Positions 12,621 through 22,800 of a DNA stretch of 64,000 bases are shown here, piece by piece (positions within the stretch are counted from its first letter, which is position 1; every line of letters begins with the position of its first letter). Location: NCBI GenBank assembly GCA_030704615.1, contig CM060731.1:10478001-10542000 (forward strand), written 5' to 3'. The stretch comes from Takakia lepidozioides (Eukaryota > Streptophyta > Takakiopsida > Takakiales > Takakiaceae). The notes below the pieces were generated by a model. It did no database searches. It was not told the origin of the DNA and worked only from the letters and a program-made list of their open reading frames with translations. A program made the position numbers and the translations under genes.

Positions 12621-12880
12621 GGAGAGCCACGCCCTTCAAGCGGCATAAGTCCCAGCCAAAATGGAAAAAGATCTCAGTTTTTTGGGGTACATGCCTCGAA
12701 TAGAAATTAATCCAAGATTAGCATCAGATTTAGAGTACGTATCGAGGAAGCCATGTGTCGCCAGCCCGAATAAAAACGGACGGCGGTAGACATTTAATGC
12801 CCAACTACGCAATTAAATGTCGGATGAAGCCCTCCCTGTCGGATGAAATATGACGCAACTCGGCCCAGAATTTCCAACGT
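12621..12880. other. Spacer between end-like motif and palindrome array
   Basis: No gene seen. The sequence becomes G/C-richer toward the palindrome array. Confidence 0.4.
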
Positions 12881-12894
12881 AGAGGTAATTCGAA

Positions 12895-13660
12895 GCGCAG
12901 TAGAATAGAATTCCGGCGCCGGATTTCCATCCTGCAGGTAATTCGGAGCGCGGATGGATGGAAATCCAGCGCCGGATTTCCATCCGTCAGGTACGGCGGC
13001 GCGCAAAATTTCCGTCATGCAGGTAATTCGGAGAGCAGCAGGATGGAAATTCAGCGCCGAATTTCCATCCTGCCAGGTAGGGCGTCTCGCGAAATTTCCG
13101 TGACGCAGGTAATTCGGAGCCGGATGGATGGAAATCCGGCGCCGGATTTCCATCCTGCCAGGAAGGGCGGCGCGCGAAATTTCCGCCACGCAGGTAATTC
13201 GGAGCCGGATGGATGGAAATCCGGCGCCGGATTTCCATCCGCCAGGTTGGTCGGAGAGCGGATGGATGGAAATTCGGCGCCGGATTTCCATCCTGCCAGG
13301 AAGGGCGGCGCGCGAAATTCCCGCCACGCAGGTAATTCGGAGCGGATGGATGGAAGTCCGGCGCTCGATTTCCATCGCCAGGTTGGTCGGAGAGCGGATG
13401 GATGGAAATTCGGCGCCGAATTTCCATCTGGCAAGTAGGGCGGCGCGCAAAATTTCCGTCATGCAGGTAATTCGGAGCGGATCAGGATGGAAATTCGGTG
13501 CCGAATTTCCATCCTGCAAGTAATTCGAAGCCTGGATGGATGGAAATTCGGCGCCGAATTTCCATCCAGCAGGTAACTCGGATCGTTGGCGGATGGAAAT
13601 TCGGCGCCGAATTTCCATTCGCCAGGTAAGTCGAAGCGCCGAATTACCTTCCTGCAGGTA
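12895..13660. repeat. Array of about twelve 30-bp palindromes centred on GGCGCC
   Basis: The core is GAAATTCGGCGCCGAATTTC, flanked symmetrically by GGATG and CATCC, so the full palindrome is about 30 bp. Copies are centred near 12917, 12971, 13056, 13141, 13225, 13279, 13363, 13417, 13500, 13554, 13606 and 13642. Spacing alternates between roughly 54 and 84 bp. The longer spacers share GGGCGGCGCGCGAAATTTCCG and CAGGTAATTCGGAG words. Variants sit mostly in the central CpG or in the flanking T/C. Both strands read MEIRRRISI in every copy, so the long frames here are by-products. Confidence 0.9.
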
Positions 13661-13779
13661 ATTCTGAGCGTGGACTTGTTTTTCGGAGAAAAACAAACTA
13701 AACTGTTAGTTTTGTGGCTGAAGTTCACTTTTAGACACGTTTTTCATGGAATCCTTGACTGCTAGAGGGAAATCCGAGC

Positions 13780-14905
13780 GGCCTCGAACGGAAATTCGGC
13801 GCCGTTTTTCCATCCTGGGAGGTTTTTATATCGTCCAGTTTTGGGCCTCACCACCCGACCGGACTTCTTTTGAGGGGTCCCGGATGGAAATTTGGCGGCG
13901 AATTTCCATCCGGGGGATGGTCTCTGTCGGACAGGTGCCGGCCTCTACGCCCGAGGCGACTTCGTCCGGGCGTCCCTTGTTGGATATTCGGTGCCGAATT
14001 TCCGTCCGGGGGTTGAAATGTGACGGCCAGGTGCCGGCCTCTCCCCCCTCCCCGACTGCATCCAGACTGCCCCGCACGGAAATTCGGCGCCGTTTTTTCC
14101 ATCCTGGGAGGTTTTTATATCGTCCAGTTTTGGGCCTCACCACCCGACCGGACTTCCTTTGAGGGGGCCCGGATGGAAATTCGGCGCCGAATTTCCATCC
14201 GGGGGATGGTCTTTGTCGGATAGGTGCCGGCCTCTCCGCCCGAGGCAACTTCGTCCGGGCGTCCCCTGTTGGATATTCGGTGCCGAATTTCCGTCCGGGG
14301 GTTGAAATGTGACGGCCAGGTGCCGGCCTCTCCCCCCTCCCCGACTGCATCCGAACGGCCCCGGATGGAAATTCGGCGCCGATTTCCCATCTGGGGAGGT
14401 TTTTATGTCGGCCAGTTTTCGGCCTGCCCCCCCGACATGACTTCGTTTGGGGGGGCCCGGATGGAAATTCGGCGCCGAATCTCCATCCAGGGGATGCTCT
14501 CTGTCGAACACGCGCCGGCCTCTACGCCCGAGGCGACTTCATCCAGGCTTCCCCTGTTTGGATATTCGGTGCCGAATTTCCGTCCGGGGGTTGTAATGTG
14601 AGCGCCAGGTGGCGGCCTTTCCCCCGAGCCGACTGCATCCGAACGGCCTCGGATGGAAATTATGTCAGCCAGTTTTCGGCCTGACCCCCCGACACGACTT
14701 CCTTTGGGGGGATCCGAATGGAAATTCGGCGCTGAATTTCCATCCGGGGGTTGTTCTCTGTCGGACAGGTTCCAGCCTCTCTACCCGAGGCGACTTCATA
14801 CGTGCGGCCCCTGCTGGATATTCGGTGCCGAATTTTCATCCGGGGGTAGTAATGTGACGGCACGGTGCCGGCTTCTCCCCTTCAGCCGACATCATCCGGA
14901 CGGCC
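13780..14905. repeat. Tandem array of 288-bp units, about 3.9 copies
   Basis: Equivalent points fall at 13791, 14079, 14368 and 14656, giving a 288-289-bp period. Each unit has three GGCGCC-type half or full palindromes: one ending in a T-run, one full palindrome, and one with centre GGTGCC. The fourth unit lacks an internal piece at 14661. It adjoins the promoter side of the first transposase-like gene. Confidence 0.88.
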
Positions 14906-15142
14906 CCCCACTTTCTGACTGCATACCGTTTGCAGTTATTGCGCAAAGACCAGGGGCCGCATTCCTGAGACAAGGTTCATTAACACTCTGACTGTGGATT
15001 TTTGAGATAGTTGGCTCCTTGGATTTGGATCAGGCTTTGTCGCTCGGACAAATCGGCACCGCATTCCTTCCCATCGCTGCATCCCCCTTCTACCAGGGAG
15101 CTTGCCCCACGCCATTCTGGGAGTCTTGTGTGCACATCTCAC
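14906..15142 (+). promoter_or_regulatory. Presumed promoter and leader of transposase-like gene 1
   Basis: This 240-bp stretch lies between the 288-bp array and the ATG at 15143. No TATA box is obvious. The frame upstream of the ATG is open, so an earlier start cannot be excluded. Confidence 0.35.
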
Positions 15143-18100
15143 ATGGCAGAAAACCCGAGCGCTACAGTGTACTGCCCTCCTCACGAGCATAGAGCTTCAT
15201 TTCCATGCAGAGGGGACATCTGCCGGGTGATGGAGAAATATCTGTGCGTTCGATACCACCTGAAACCGGGGTCGGTTTTTTTGGAGGAGGAAAGGAAGGA
15301 CTCAAACGGCGTTGTTGTCGAGAGTATTGTTGTGCTCCACGACGATTTCGGCGATGGCAGGGAATGGCGAGTTCCACCATCGGACAATGTCATATACAGG
15401 GCTGTTGGGGACTTCATTTGCCCGCCAAATGCACCTTCTATCCTGGCGCCTTCCACGAAACAATCCGCGAATCAGAGAGTGGCTACCTCAAAGAGAGAAG
15501 TCCGCAACGAAGTAAATCCAGAGCCGAACCCATCCATGAAGACGAGCGAGAACCGGGTTGTTCACAACCTGTCCGACTCAGACGAGGTCATGGAAGTTCC
15601 GAGGTCGTCCTGGAGATCAGGCAAGTCCTCAATGGACGTCAGTGGACGAGGGAGTCATATTCCCAGCACGAGCACCGCAGTTCGATCTATTCTTGAAATT
15701 CTGCGAGGGCTTCACATGGAGGGACATCGCTCGGAGCTGGCCGGGCTGGACTACAACAAGTTTGCAATTAAATCGGTTACATGCCTTCCCGCAGACGTCG
15801 ACGGTAATATCTTCTTTGAGTTCCCTCCTCGGACGGACTACTCAAGGGCGTCCGGAATGTTGACAGATATGGATAGAAAACATGATGGTCATCCTTGGTG
15901 CGTCACCAAAACCACCAGCATGAAGATGCTCGATGGTGTGCGGGTGCGCTACGTTGTTTGTGCGGGCGCGTTGCGGTGTTTCTCCCCAACTTGCTTCCAT
16001 TTTAAATCCAGAGGTCACAGGAACGAGACCGATTGGACAGGCACAGCTCATCAACCATTTCGTGCTCAGGAGAAGGTTCCGAACTCCACATTTAAGTGTG
16101 CGCATTGCAAAGAACCACCACACTGCATGTCTATTTGTAATGCCAAGCAGTTCTATGTGTTGCACTGTTTCCCTGACCTCACCCGAGCTTACATACACGT
16201 TGGTTCCCATTGTCACAAATTGGCAAGGGGGAACTCGCGGGAGGCTGCCCACGAGGCAGAGCAGCTCGTTCAGGAGGAGGTTAAGTTGAGACCGGGTACC
16301 AAACCCAAACAGATACAGCTCCAAGCCGCCCATAAGATGGCCTTGGCTTGAATTATGTCGGAAGACGGCTCCGATAGAGTTCCTCTCAATGAGAAGGAAA
16401 TGGAGGCATTGCTGGAGTCGGTGTCCCACGTATGTTCACCGAATGTGCGAAACCACATTGTCTCATGCAAACAGAAAATTGGGCGTGGCTCGGATATGCA
16501 CTCCATTCTGGAGGTGAAGCGACGATGTGGATATGACTACATTCATGGAAGTAGGTTTCCAGGACAAGGGAGTGAGGCAGATCGTTGTTTCGTATTCAAA
16601 ATGTCCACGTGTGGACCTGGCAGCAGCGTCGAACTGGTCGACAGGATGACGAGTGGGGACTTGTCAAACAGTTGGGTCATGTTCGACCATATCAAGCGAA
16701 TTACAAATCACCAGTGGGTGACAATGGGTGCACATGTCTACGACACCCACTGCAGGATGCTAATGACAATTGCTATTTGTGAGATGAAAGGAGAGGACAC
16801 ACAATCGGAGATGCTTCTTTGGCAGGGAATAAACGAACAGATGGCCAAGGCGGGATTGCCCCCTCCCAATTTCCGTGGTTTCATGGCGGACAACGCACAA
16901 GCAAATTGGGCTGCCATCCGAAGGGTGTACGGGCAAGACCCCAATGTTCCCATGGAAGGCAATGAGAGATCTTGTGGGTTCCATTTTCTGTAGAGCCTTT
17001 CGCAGTACACAACCAGGCTCGTGGCGCCATATTTCAGAGAGGAGCACCGTTCCATGTGTCTTGCGTGGAAGCGCGCTCCCACCTTGGATGATGCAGAGAC
17101 ACAGTTTGCATGTATATGGGCTTGGTGGACATCGTCAGGTGCTGTAAGGAAATCAGACGAGGGAGCAATGGTCAGTTGGCTAGCATGGTGACATTATCGT
17201 TTCCTCCAGTTCGGCGACTATATGCGGGAGGTGAGTTGCACGAATTCGCGTCCCGTTGAATATTATTCTTGGCATTATTTGTAACTTGCTTGTAACCTCA
17301 ACATGTGCTTGTGCAGGAAATGTGTCTCGACTCCGACACCGACATGCCCACGACAAACATGGCCAAATCAGTGCATTCTTCCTGGCGTGCCTCCTCTGCT
17401 GCGCATCTGGTGGACATCCTCACTGCCACAACGGAGGACATTGTGAAGTCAATTATGCAGCAATGCAGGTACAACGAGTTCTTGAAATGGAAACAGTGGG
17501 GCTTGGGGCTGGACAGGCAGGAAATGCTGATGCGGACTGCCTCCAGATCGAAGAATCCTCAAAAGTGGGCAGCGGCCTTGCGAGAGGGCCTTCGGGACAC
17601 GCCATTCCTTCGAAGAGGCCAACATTCGGAAGGAGATGTTCATACCCGTCCAGTGAGACGAAGACTTGACGAGGCACCTGGCGGGGAAGAGGATTCATGG
17701 CGAGCTGACAAGAATATTCGCACGCTCCCTCGTGGTCCCGTGATGTTGCCCGAGGAGGTCTTGTCGAGCACCACAAGTCCTGCACGTTCAAGATCGTCAT
17801 CTCCTTTGAGCACAGGGCACGTGCCCGAGGAACATAACGAGCCATCTGTAGTAACGCAGTACAACATACCCATTGTGGAGACAAGAGTGTCGGAGTCACA
17901 GTGGAGAATTGTAAGGACATTGCCGGCATTTTGAGGGAAGTGTTGCGCCATTCGGGTGGGTACGAGAGCACGCTGTGGTGAGATGATTCGGAGGAACCCA
18001 CACGGTGCTGTACCTGCACCTTGTTTCAGCGGCAGATTTTTGACTCCCACATTTGCTCATGCCACAACGCAGACGTTTTGATTCTGTAGGCACGACATAA

Positions 18101-18690
18101 TGACCTATGTATTTGGCAAGCCCAAGTACGGGATTCAGGGAATGCCGGAGCCTCCGGGCGTCTGGCCTGTTGCACCGGGTTGCAGCCTCTCTCAGAATGA
18201 GGCGGATGCTCTATCTGCAGCAGGATTTTGAATGGTGCAACGCACAGATGTCCCGGCCCACGCATTTCCAGTTCCTCAGACCCAGCCATTGCAGACTGCT
18301 CGGTCCAGTAGAGACGGATTGGACAATTCTGCACATCCCATAATGCGATTCGGAAGAGTGAAGAGACGACACCCTCCCAACAAGTTGAATGAGACTCGGA
18401 TTGCCAATGCTCTTGGGATGGCTTGCACTATTCAGAGCTCCGTGGACGTACCTCCACCCGGCCTTGGGCGTGTTTATCGGACGATTGAAGTGGAGCCGAC
18501 TTGCAATTGTACGGACTTCTCGTTGATGGAAGCAAAGAAGGGTTCAAAGTATTATCCGTGCAAGCATCTGTATTACATTTACCTGAAGAGGTTGAGGATG
18601 AACGTGACTATTGATGACTTTATTCATGCACCGGCGTTGAGCGTGAATGAGCTGCACAAACTCCTCCTTAGGGATTCCAGAAATCATTGA
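15143..18690 (+). pseudogene. Mutator-like transposase-like gene with SWIM zinc finger, copy 1 (several stops)
   Basis: The N-terminal part has a basic/acidic linker, then a Cys/His cluster (CAHC...HCMSICNAKQFYV...IHVGSHCHK) resembling the zinc-binding region ahead of MULE transposases. A possible RNase-H-like core follows: FDHIKRITNH near 16.69 kb, then FMADNAQANW with Asp codon 16889-16891. An intron lies at 17231-17316 (GTGAGT...GTGCAG). Exon 2 begins with TTNMAKSVHSSW; copy 2 has Glu where this Lys is. The C-terminus carries a SWIM finger, CxC...CxH (18502-18567). Stops at 16349, 16991, 17189 and 17932 correspond to Arg, Gln, Trp and Arg in copy 2, all transitions. Role inferred: DNA cutting and joining for its own element. 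Not functional as it stands. Confidence 0.72.
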
Positions 18691-18829
18691 TGGGGCAAAG
18701 GGAATCCTCCATATGGATATTTTCAATTGCATTTTCATGTATCAGACTTTTTTTTTGCAGTGTAATGAAATGCACCCCAAAACTCCTGGAATGAGGCAAT
18801 ATTCCATTCAAACTGAGATCCAACAGAAG
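18691..18829. other. 3' flank of transposase-like gene 1
   Basis: Short AT-rich stretch with a T9 run. No further gene seen before the next palindrome array. Confidence 0.4.
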
Positions 18830-19262
18830 CAGTTGTGGGGCCATTTCTGGAAAAATGGCGCCAAATTTCTCTATTTTGGGCCGAAAACTGGCTAAGTCCC
18901 AACATGCATTGGTACCCATGTGTCTGGAAAAATGGCGCCGAATTTCCCTATTTTGGGCCGAAAACTGGCTAAGTCCGAACATGCTCGGGAACGATGTCTG
19001 GAAAAATGGCGCCGAATTTCCAGTTACATGGCCCAGAACTGCCCAACATCTGTGCAATCCCCGGTACCATGTACCGAAATTCGGCGCCACATTTCCAAAT
19101 TTTGGGCTTACACACCTGTCATGAGGGGACCTATAGCCGCGGAATTCGGCACCATTTTTCGCCAGAGAGACTTATTACCGCGAAATACGTCGCGATTCTT
19201 TCCGGTTACGGACCCTATTACCGCGAAATTCAGCGCCATTTTTGCACATGTCGCTGGGAATT
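18830..19262. repeat. Downstream GGCGCC array of copy 1
   Basis: Six related sites carry one conserved half, AAAAATGGCGCCGAATTTC, or its reverse arrangement, at about 18853, 18931, 19004, 19082, 19142 and 19226. The first three sit in a repeat of about 75 bp that includes TTGGGCCGAAAACTGGCTAAGTCC. Confidence 0.8.
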
Positions 19263-19488
19263 GGCATGAGCGGAAGACGAAATATCATGAGCACAACTCT
19301 CAAAACTACAATTTCCCCTTCAAGGTGCCGAATAATATATTTGTTTTTTCTGACACATTCCATTAAATTAATGTTTTATAATGTTTTTTATTTTCGAAAT
19401 TTGTATTTCTGCTCATGAAAACCGATTGTCTTGCTACTCCGCTCATGCCGCTCATGCCGCTCATGCTCATGAAATAGCTAACCTCCTC
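19263..19488 (+). repeat. CATGAGC-rich segment and end-like motif, second occurrence
   Basis: CATGAGCGG words at 19266 and 19288 lead to a run of GCTCATG words (19443-19475) ending in GCTCATGAAATAGCTAACC. The same succession (palindrome array, CATGAGCGG words, GCTCATG run, AATAGC) is seen at 28.74-29.43 kb downstream of the second transposase copy. Confidence 0.55.
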
Positions 19489-19661
19489 TCTGTTACCCTG
19501 CCATGGAAAAAAAAAAAAAAAAAACAACATGAAAATATGATACAAAAACAACCAAATTTCGACACAGCAATCCAATTTCCAGTTCATAGAGTGCATGACA
19601 GTCAAGAACATTGTCTATTTCGGCGCCGCAATAGGCAGTACACAAGGATGTAGTTGTATAC
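19489..19661. other. Truncated intron of the minus-strand ParB-like gene, with A18 run
   Basis: The GTAAGT donor of the ParB-like exon lies at the right edge of this stretch, so it should be the start of that gene's first intron. An A-run occupies about 19507-19524 and a single half-palindrome (TTTCGGCGCCGCAATAGG) lies near 19618. The later exons are absent. Confidence 0.5.
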
Positions 19662-20674
19662 TTACAGATTTATATCCGCCATGGCACCCTTCAGCAGTCC
19701 TCTGTCCCTCACGTCCACCTTCACAACAATGCAGTCCACCATGTAATGCCAATTGATATCTTGCGGATGCATTTCAGCAATGTACTCTGTCCAGGCAAGC
19801 ATCCTGTGGTTCCCGTCCCAAACGAAGAACATCTTCCCTGCCATGTGTGCGAATGTGGGATTAGTCTTCAGAGAGGCTTCAAACTCGGCATTTACAGTGT
19901 GCCAGTGGGGGCTCCAATTCTGAAGCTCGACCTCTGCAGTGGGGCCCCTTGTGACACCGTGGTCATTCTCAATGGAAACGTAGAATACTGCCGACCCCCG
20001 TCTGTACCCCTCTCTGAAGTTGTGCTTCAGTCAATCGATGTCCCCTGGCAGTGCTTGTCTTACAACTGGAAGGCTAACCATGCGACACAAAGGAACTTTG
20101 AGGTTCTCCGGATACACCATGGAGCCCAAAACGCGGCCTATGTTGCTATGAGTCTCTACCAGGAACCTGTTTGCTGCTATGTTCATGTCTCGTGCGCTCA
20201 TGAGTATACCTGCCATTAGTTTCTTACTTCTATCACCTCTCTCACTTCCCTCACCCCTCTCACCAGCCTGTCTACTGTCCTGGAGGTTTTGCTCCTCCGC
20301 AAGCTCCAGCAGGTTTTGATCGTCGTCAAGTCGCACCACGTTGTCGTCATCTGCTTCTGTCAGCTCAATGGGCCGCCCTTCTCCAGATCCGAGTCTCCAG
20401 CGGCCTCCACCGCATCCGTGTTTTCTGAAACTGCCTGCAAACCCAATATCTCCGCTTCCAGTCTCCCAAGTGGTTGTACTGGCGAAGCCATAGGCTCTTT
20501 CTGCTTCCTCGGCTTCCGGACTCTAGGTGGGCTTTTCTGAGGCAATTTCTGAGGTGTTGAATGAGGAGTTGTCTACCTCGATGCACTTCCACCTTGCGAG
20601 CGCAGCACCCGGGCAGGAGTATCCAAAAGTGACTGTGTTGGCTCGCCCCCATGTGATCCCTCTCCAGCTCCCAT
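19662..20674 (-). pseudogene. First exon of a second ParB-like/methyltransferase gene copy
   Basis: Starts at ATG 20674-20672 and ends at a canonical GTAAGT donor near 19662. The N-terminal 110 residues are low-complexity and basic. The C-terminal part has FFVWDGNHRMLAW followed by a hydrophobic strand (DCIVVKVDV), the pattern of the ParB/sulfiredoxin-type fold, where DGxHR is a core motif. It aligns with the exon at 8.24 kb, which starts within this motif. Damage: TAG at 20575-20573, TGA at 20033-20031 (Trp expected), and a frameshift near 20370. No downstream methyltransferase exons follow on this strand. Confidence 0.62.
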
Positions 20675-21180
20675 GTCAAACAAACAGGAAAACATGACAC
20701 ACTGCACGCAAAAAAAAAGGTATAAAAGGAATAGTGCGTATGGAGTGCTTCACATCCGCGAAGCATGAATCTCTCACTGGTGGACGATCCAAGTCTCCGG
20801 ATAACGAGGTCTGCATTTCTTGCATGAGACGGAGCTTAAGACGTGTCGTCGGTGGCTTCCCAAAATCCCGCGTCCTCCTTCTCTGCGCCGGAATCGCCTG
20901 ACCTTCTATAAACTCTATGCTATCACTATGTTGCATAAGGAGAGGAAACGCAGAAGAATGTCACTGCAGAAGGGCAAGGAGCGAGAGAGCGAAGCGGTGG
21001 AACATGCAACCACTGTGCACGAGCAGATGCGTAAGCAGCCACGTCTCCCGAAGCGTTGCCACCGTCCACCACTTTCTGCTGTATGGGTATGAAGAGATTG
21101 CGACCCTTGACACGTTCGCACGGATGAAGTCGGCTGGAATACGACGCGTGCCTGTTCAAGCCACCAGTAGAAGACGCTTT
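20675..21180. other. Spacer between ParB-like gene and third palindrome array
   Basis: Probable divergent promoter region of the minus-strand gene, including GGTATAAAAGG near 20718 on the plus strand. No supported gene. Confidence 0.35.
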
Positions 21181-21184
21181 ATCC

Positions 21185-22560
21185 CAATTGCGGCGCCGAA
21201 ATACCGTTCCGTTCACCGGATGCTGTTCCCGGACCAGCCGGCATTGAATGAACTATCCACACATCATGAAACCCAACCGCCATGAAATTCCCCTGCCTAC
21301 CGACATTCAACAGTCAGGTCATCAGCGGACGGATGAATTTCGGCGCCGCAATTCATCGCTTCCCCAGTCCTCATCCGTCATGAGCAAACCTGTCAGTCGG
21401 ATATCGGAGCCGGAATTAATTCCGGGACAGTGGAGACGGCTGCACTTGGGCACATTTCATCCATATTTCGACGCCGAAATTCATTAAGAATATCTCCGTC
21501 CGCGCGGAGACGAGGTGAAATCATCCATATTTCGGCGCCGAAATACATCCAGCGCGAAGACTAAATCGGCACCATGCTACGCTTTGCCGCCATCATTGCC
21601 CCTCACGGTTGCTGTCCATGCCTGTTGGACTTGCCATGTATGGACTGTTTAGTATATTTTCGGCGCCGAAATTATACTTTATGTGCGGCAACGTCCTGTA
21701 CGAAAAATGACCACTTAATGGATACTGTCAGTTTCAAATGAAAACAACGGCTAAAATGCAATTAATTTTCCCCCAACATGAAAAAATATCCCCTTTCGTC
21801 ATTGGATAACGGCCTTTTGAAAAACATAAGGGGTTGAATGTGCCGATTTCTCCATTTAATGCAGAATATTCGTGTTATCTTTGTCTGAATGGGTTATTTC
21901 AAACAAATTTCGGAACCTTACATCATCCAGAAGCAAGAAGTAAGTGTCGGGTTCGGACGAATTTCGGCGCCGAAATTCATCCGTCGCATAGAAAATGTAT
22001 TATTAGAGTTACCCTTTGCGGACAGTAAGGATGAATTTCGGCGCCGAAATTCATTGCTCGCGAAGAAAAAAGAAAATTTGAAGGGAGGACTTTGGATGAA
22101 TTTCGGCGCCGAAATTCATCTGTCGCAAGGAAAAATAAAAATGAAGGGAGGACTTCAGATGAATTTTGGCGCCGAAATTCATCCAACGTCGTCCCTCCAA
22201 CAATTTTTTTCCCATGCGAACGATGAATTTCGGCGCTGAAATTTATCTCTACTGTCGATTCAGAATTACTGTCATTCGGATGTCGGCACCGAAATCCGGA
22301 CACGTGGTGAAGCATGACTGTAATCACGAACACATTCATCAGTATTTCGGCGCCGAAATTCATCCCTTATGTGCAGAGACAATTTCATGAAGAACATGTT
22401 CATCTGAATTTCGGCACCGAAATCCATCTGTCGGGTGCTTGCTCAGTTTCATGAGGTGAACAAATTTCGATTTCTGTCGCCAGAATTCATTCCGTGGTTC
22501 CAAATCTGTTGCATGACAGAGATATTCATCCAGATTTCGGTGCCGAAATTCATGAGAAGG
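21185..22560. repeat. Dispersed GAATTTCGGCGCCGAAATTC palindromes
   Basis: About fifteen palindromes or near-palindromes with this core, many extended by GGATG and CATCC, lie near 21190, 21338, 21466, 21526, 21660, 21965, 22038, 22103, 22166, 22231, 22284, 22349, 22409, 22470 and 22537. The core differs from the 13-kb array by a shift of the A/T tract but shares the GGCGCC centre and GGATG flanks. Spacing is about 65 bp in the tightest part (21.96-22.23 kb). No genes in this stretch. Confidence 0.88.
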
Positions 22561-22800
22561 CCTGATTTATTGTAGCCCAACTGGTGGTACATCGCAATTC
22601 AGGCACCCAATATCCAATGTGAACTTGCTGTGGTCATCCGTATTTGTAACGTACGTTACACACCTTCATCCATACGTGCACTGATCACCCATCCTGTTGG
22701 ATACAGAATCCTCCATAAAATAATTGTGGTATTATGTAGGACACACTCTTCTCATTGCAGGACTTCGCTGCGGAGCGTACCGAGAGTTGCAGTCTTCAAC

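Noticed and set aside
12794-13696. 300-codon minus-strand open frame and several overlapping plus-strand frames
   Set aside because: They are translations of the palindromic array; each palindrome reads MEIRRRISI on both strands. No protein-like composition outside the repeats.
12895-14905. CRISPR-like direct repeats
   Set aside because: Eukaryotic nuclear context, palindromic units with related, not unique, spacers, and no cas genes.
19489-20674. The minus-strand ParB-like exon as the missing 5' part of the gene at 8.24 kb
   Set aside because: It lies in the opposite orientation and itself contains the DGNHR region present in the 8.24-kb copy, so it is a second copy.
13045-22560. E2F-binding sites in the TTTCGGCGCC cores
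   Set aside because: The E2F consensus TTTSSCGC does not fit exactly (one extra base), and the symmetry of the whole 28-30-bp palindrome is the better explanation.
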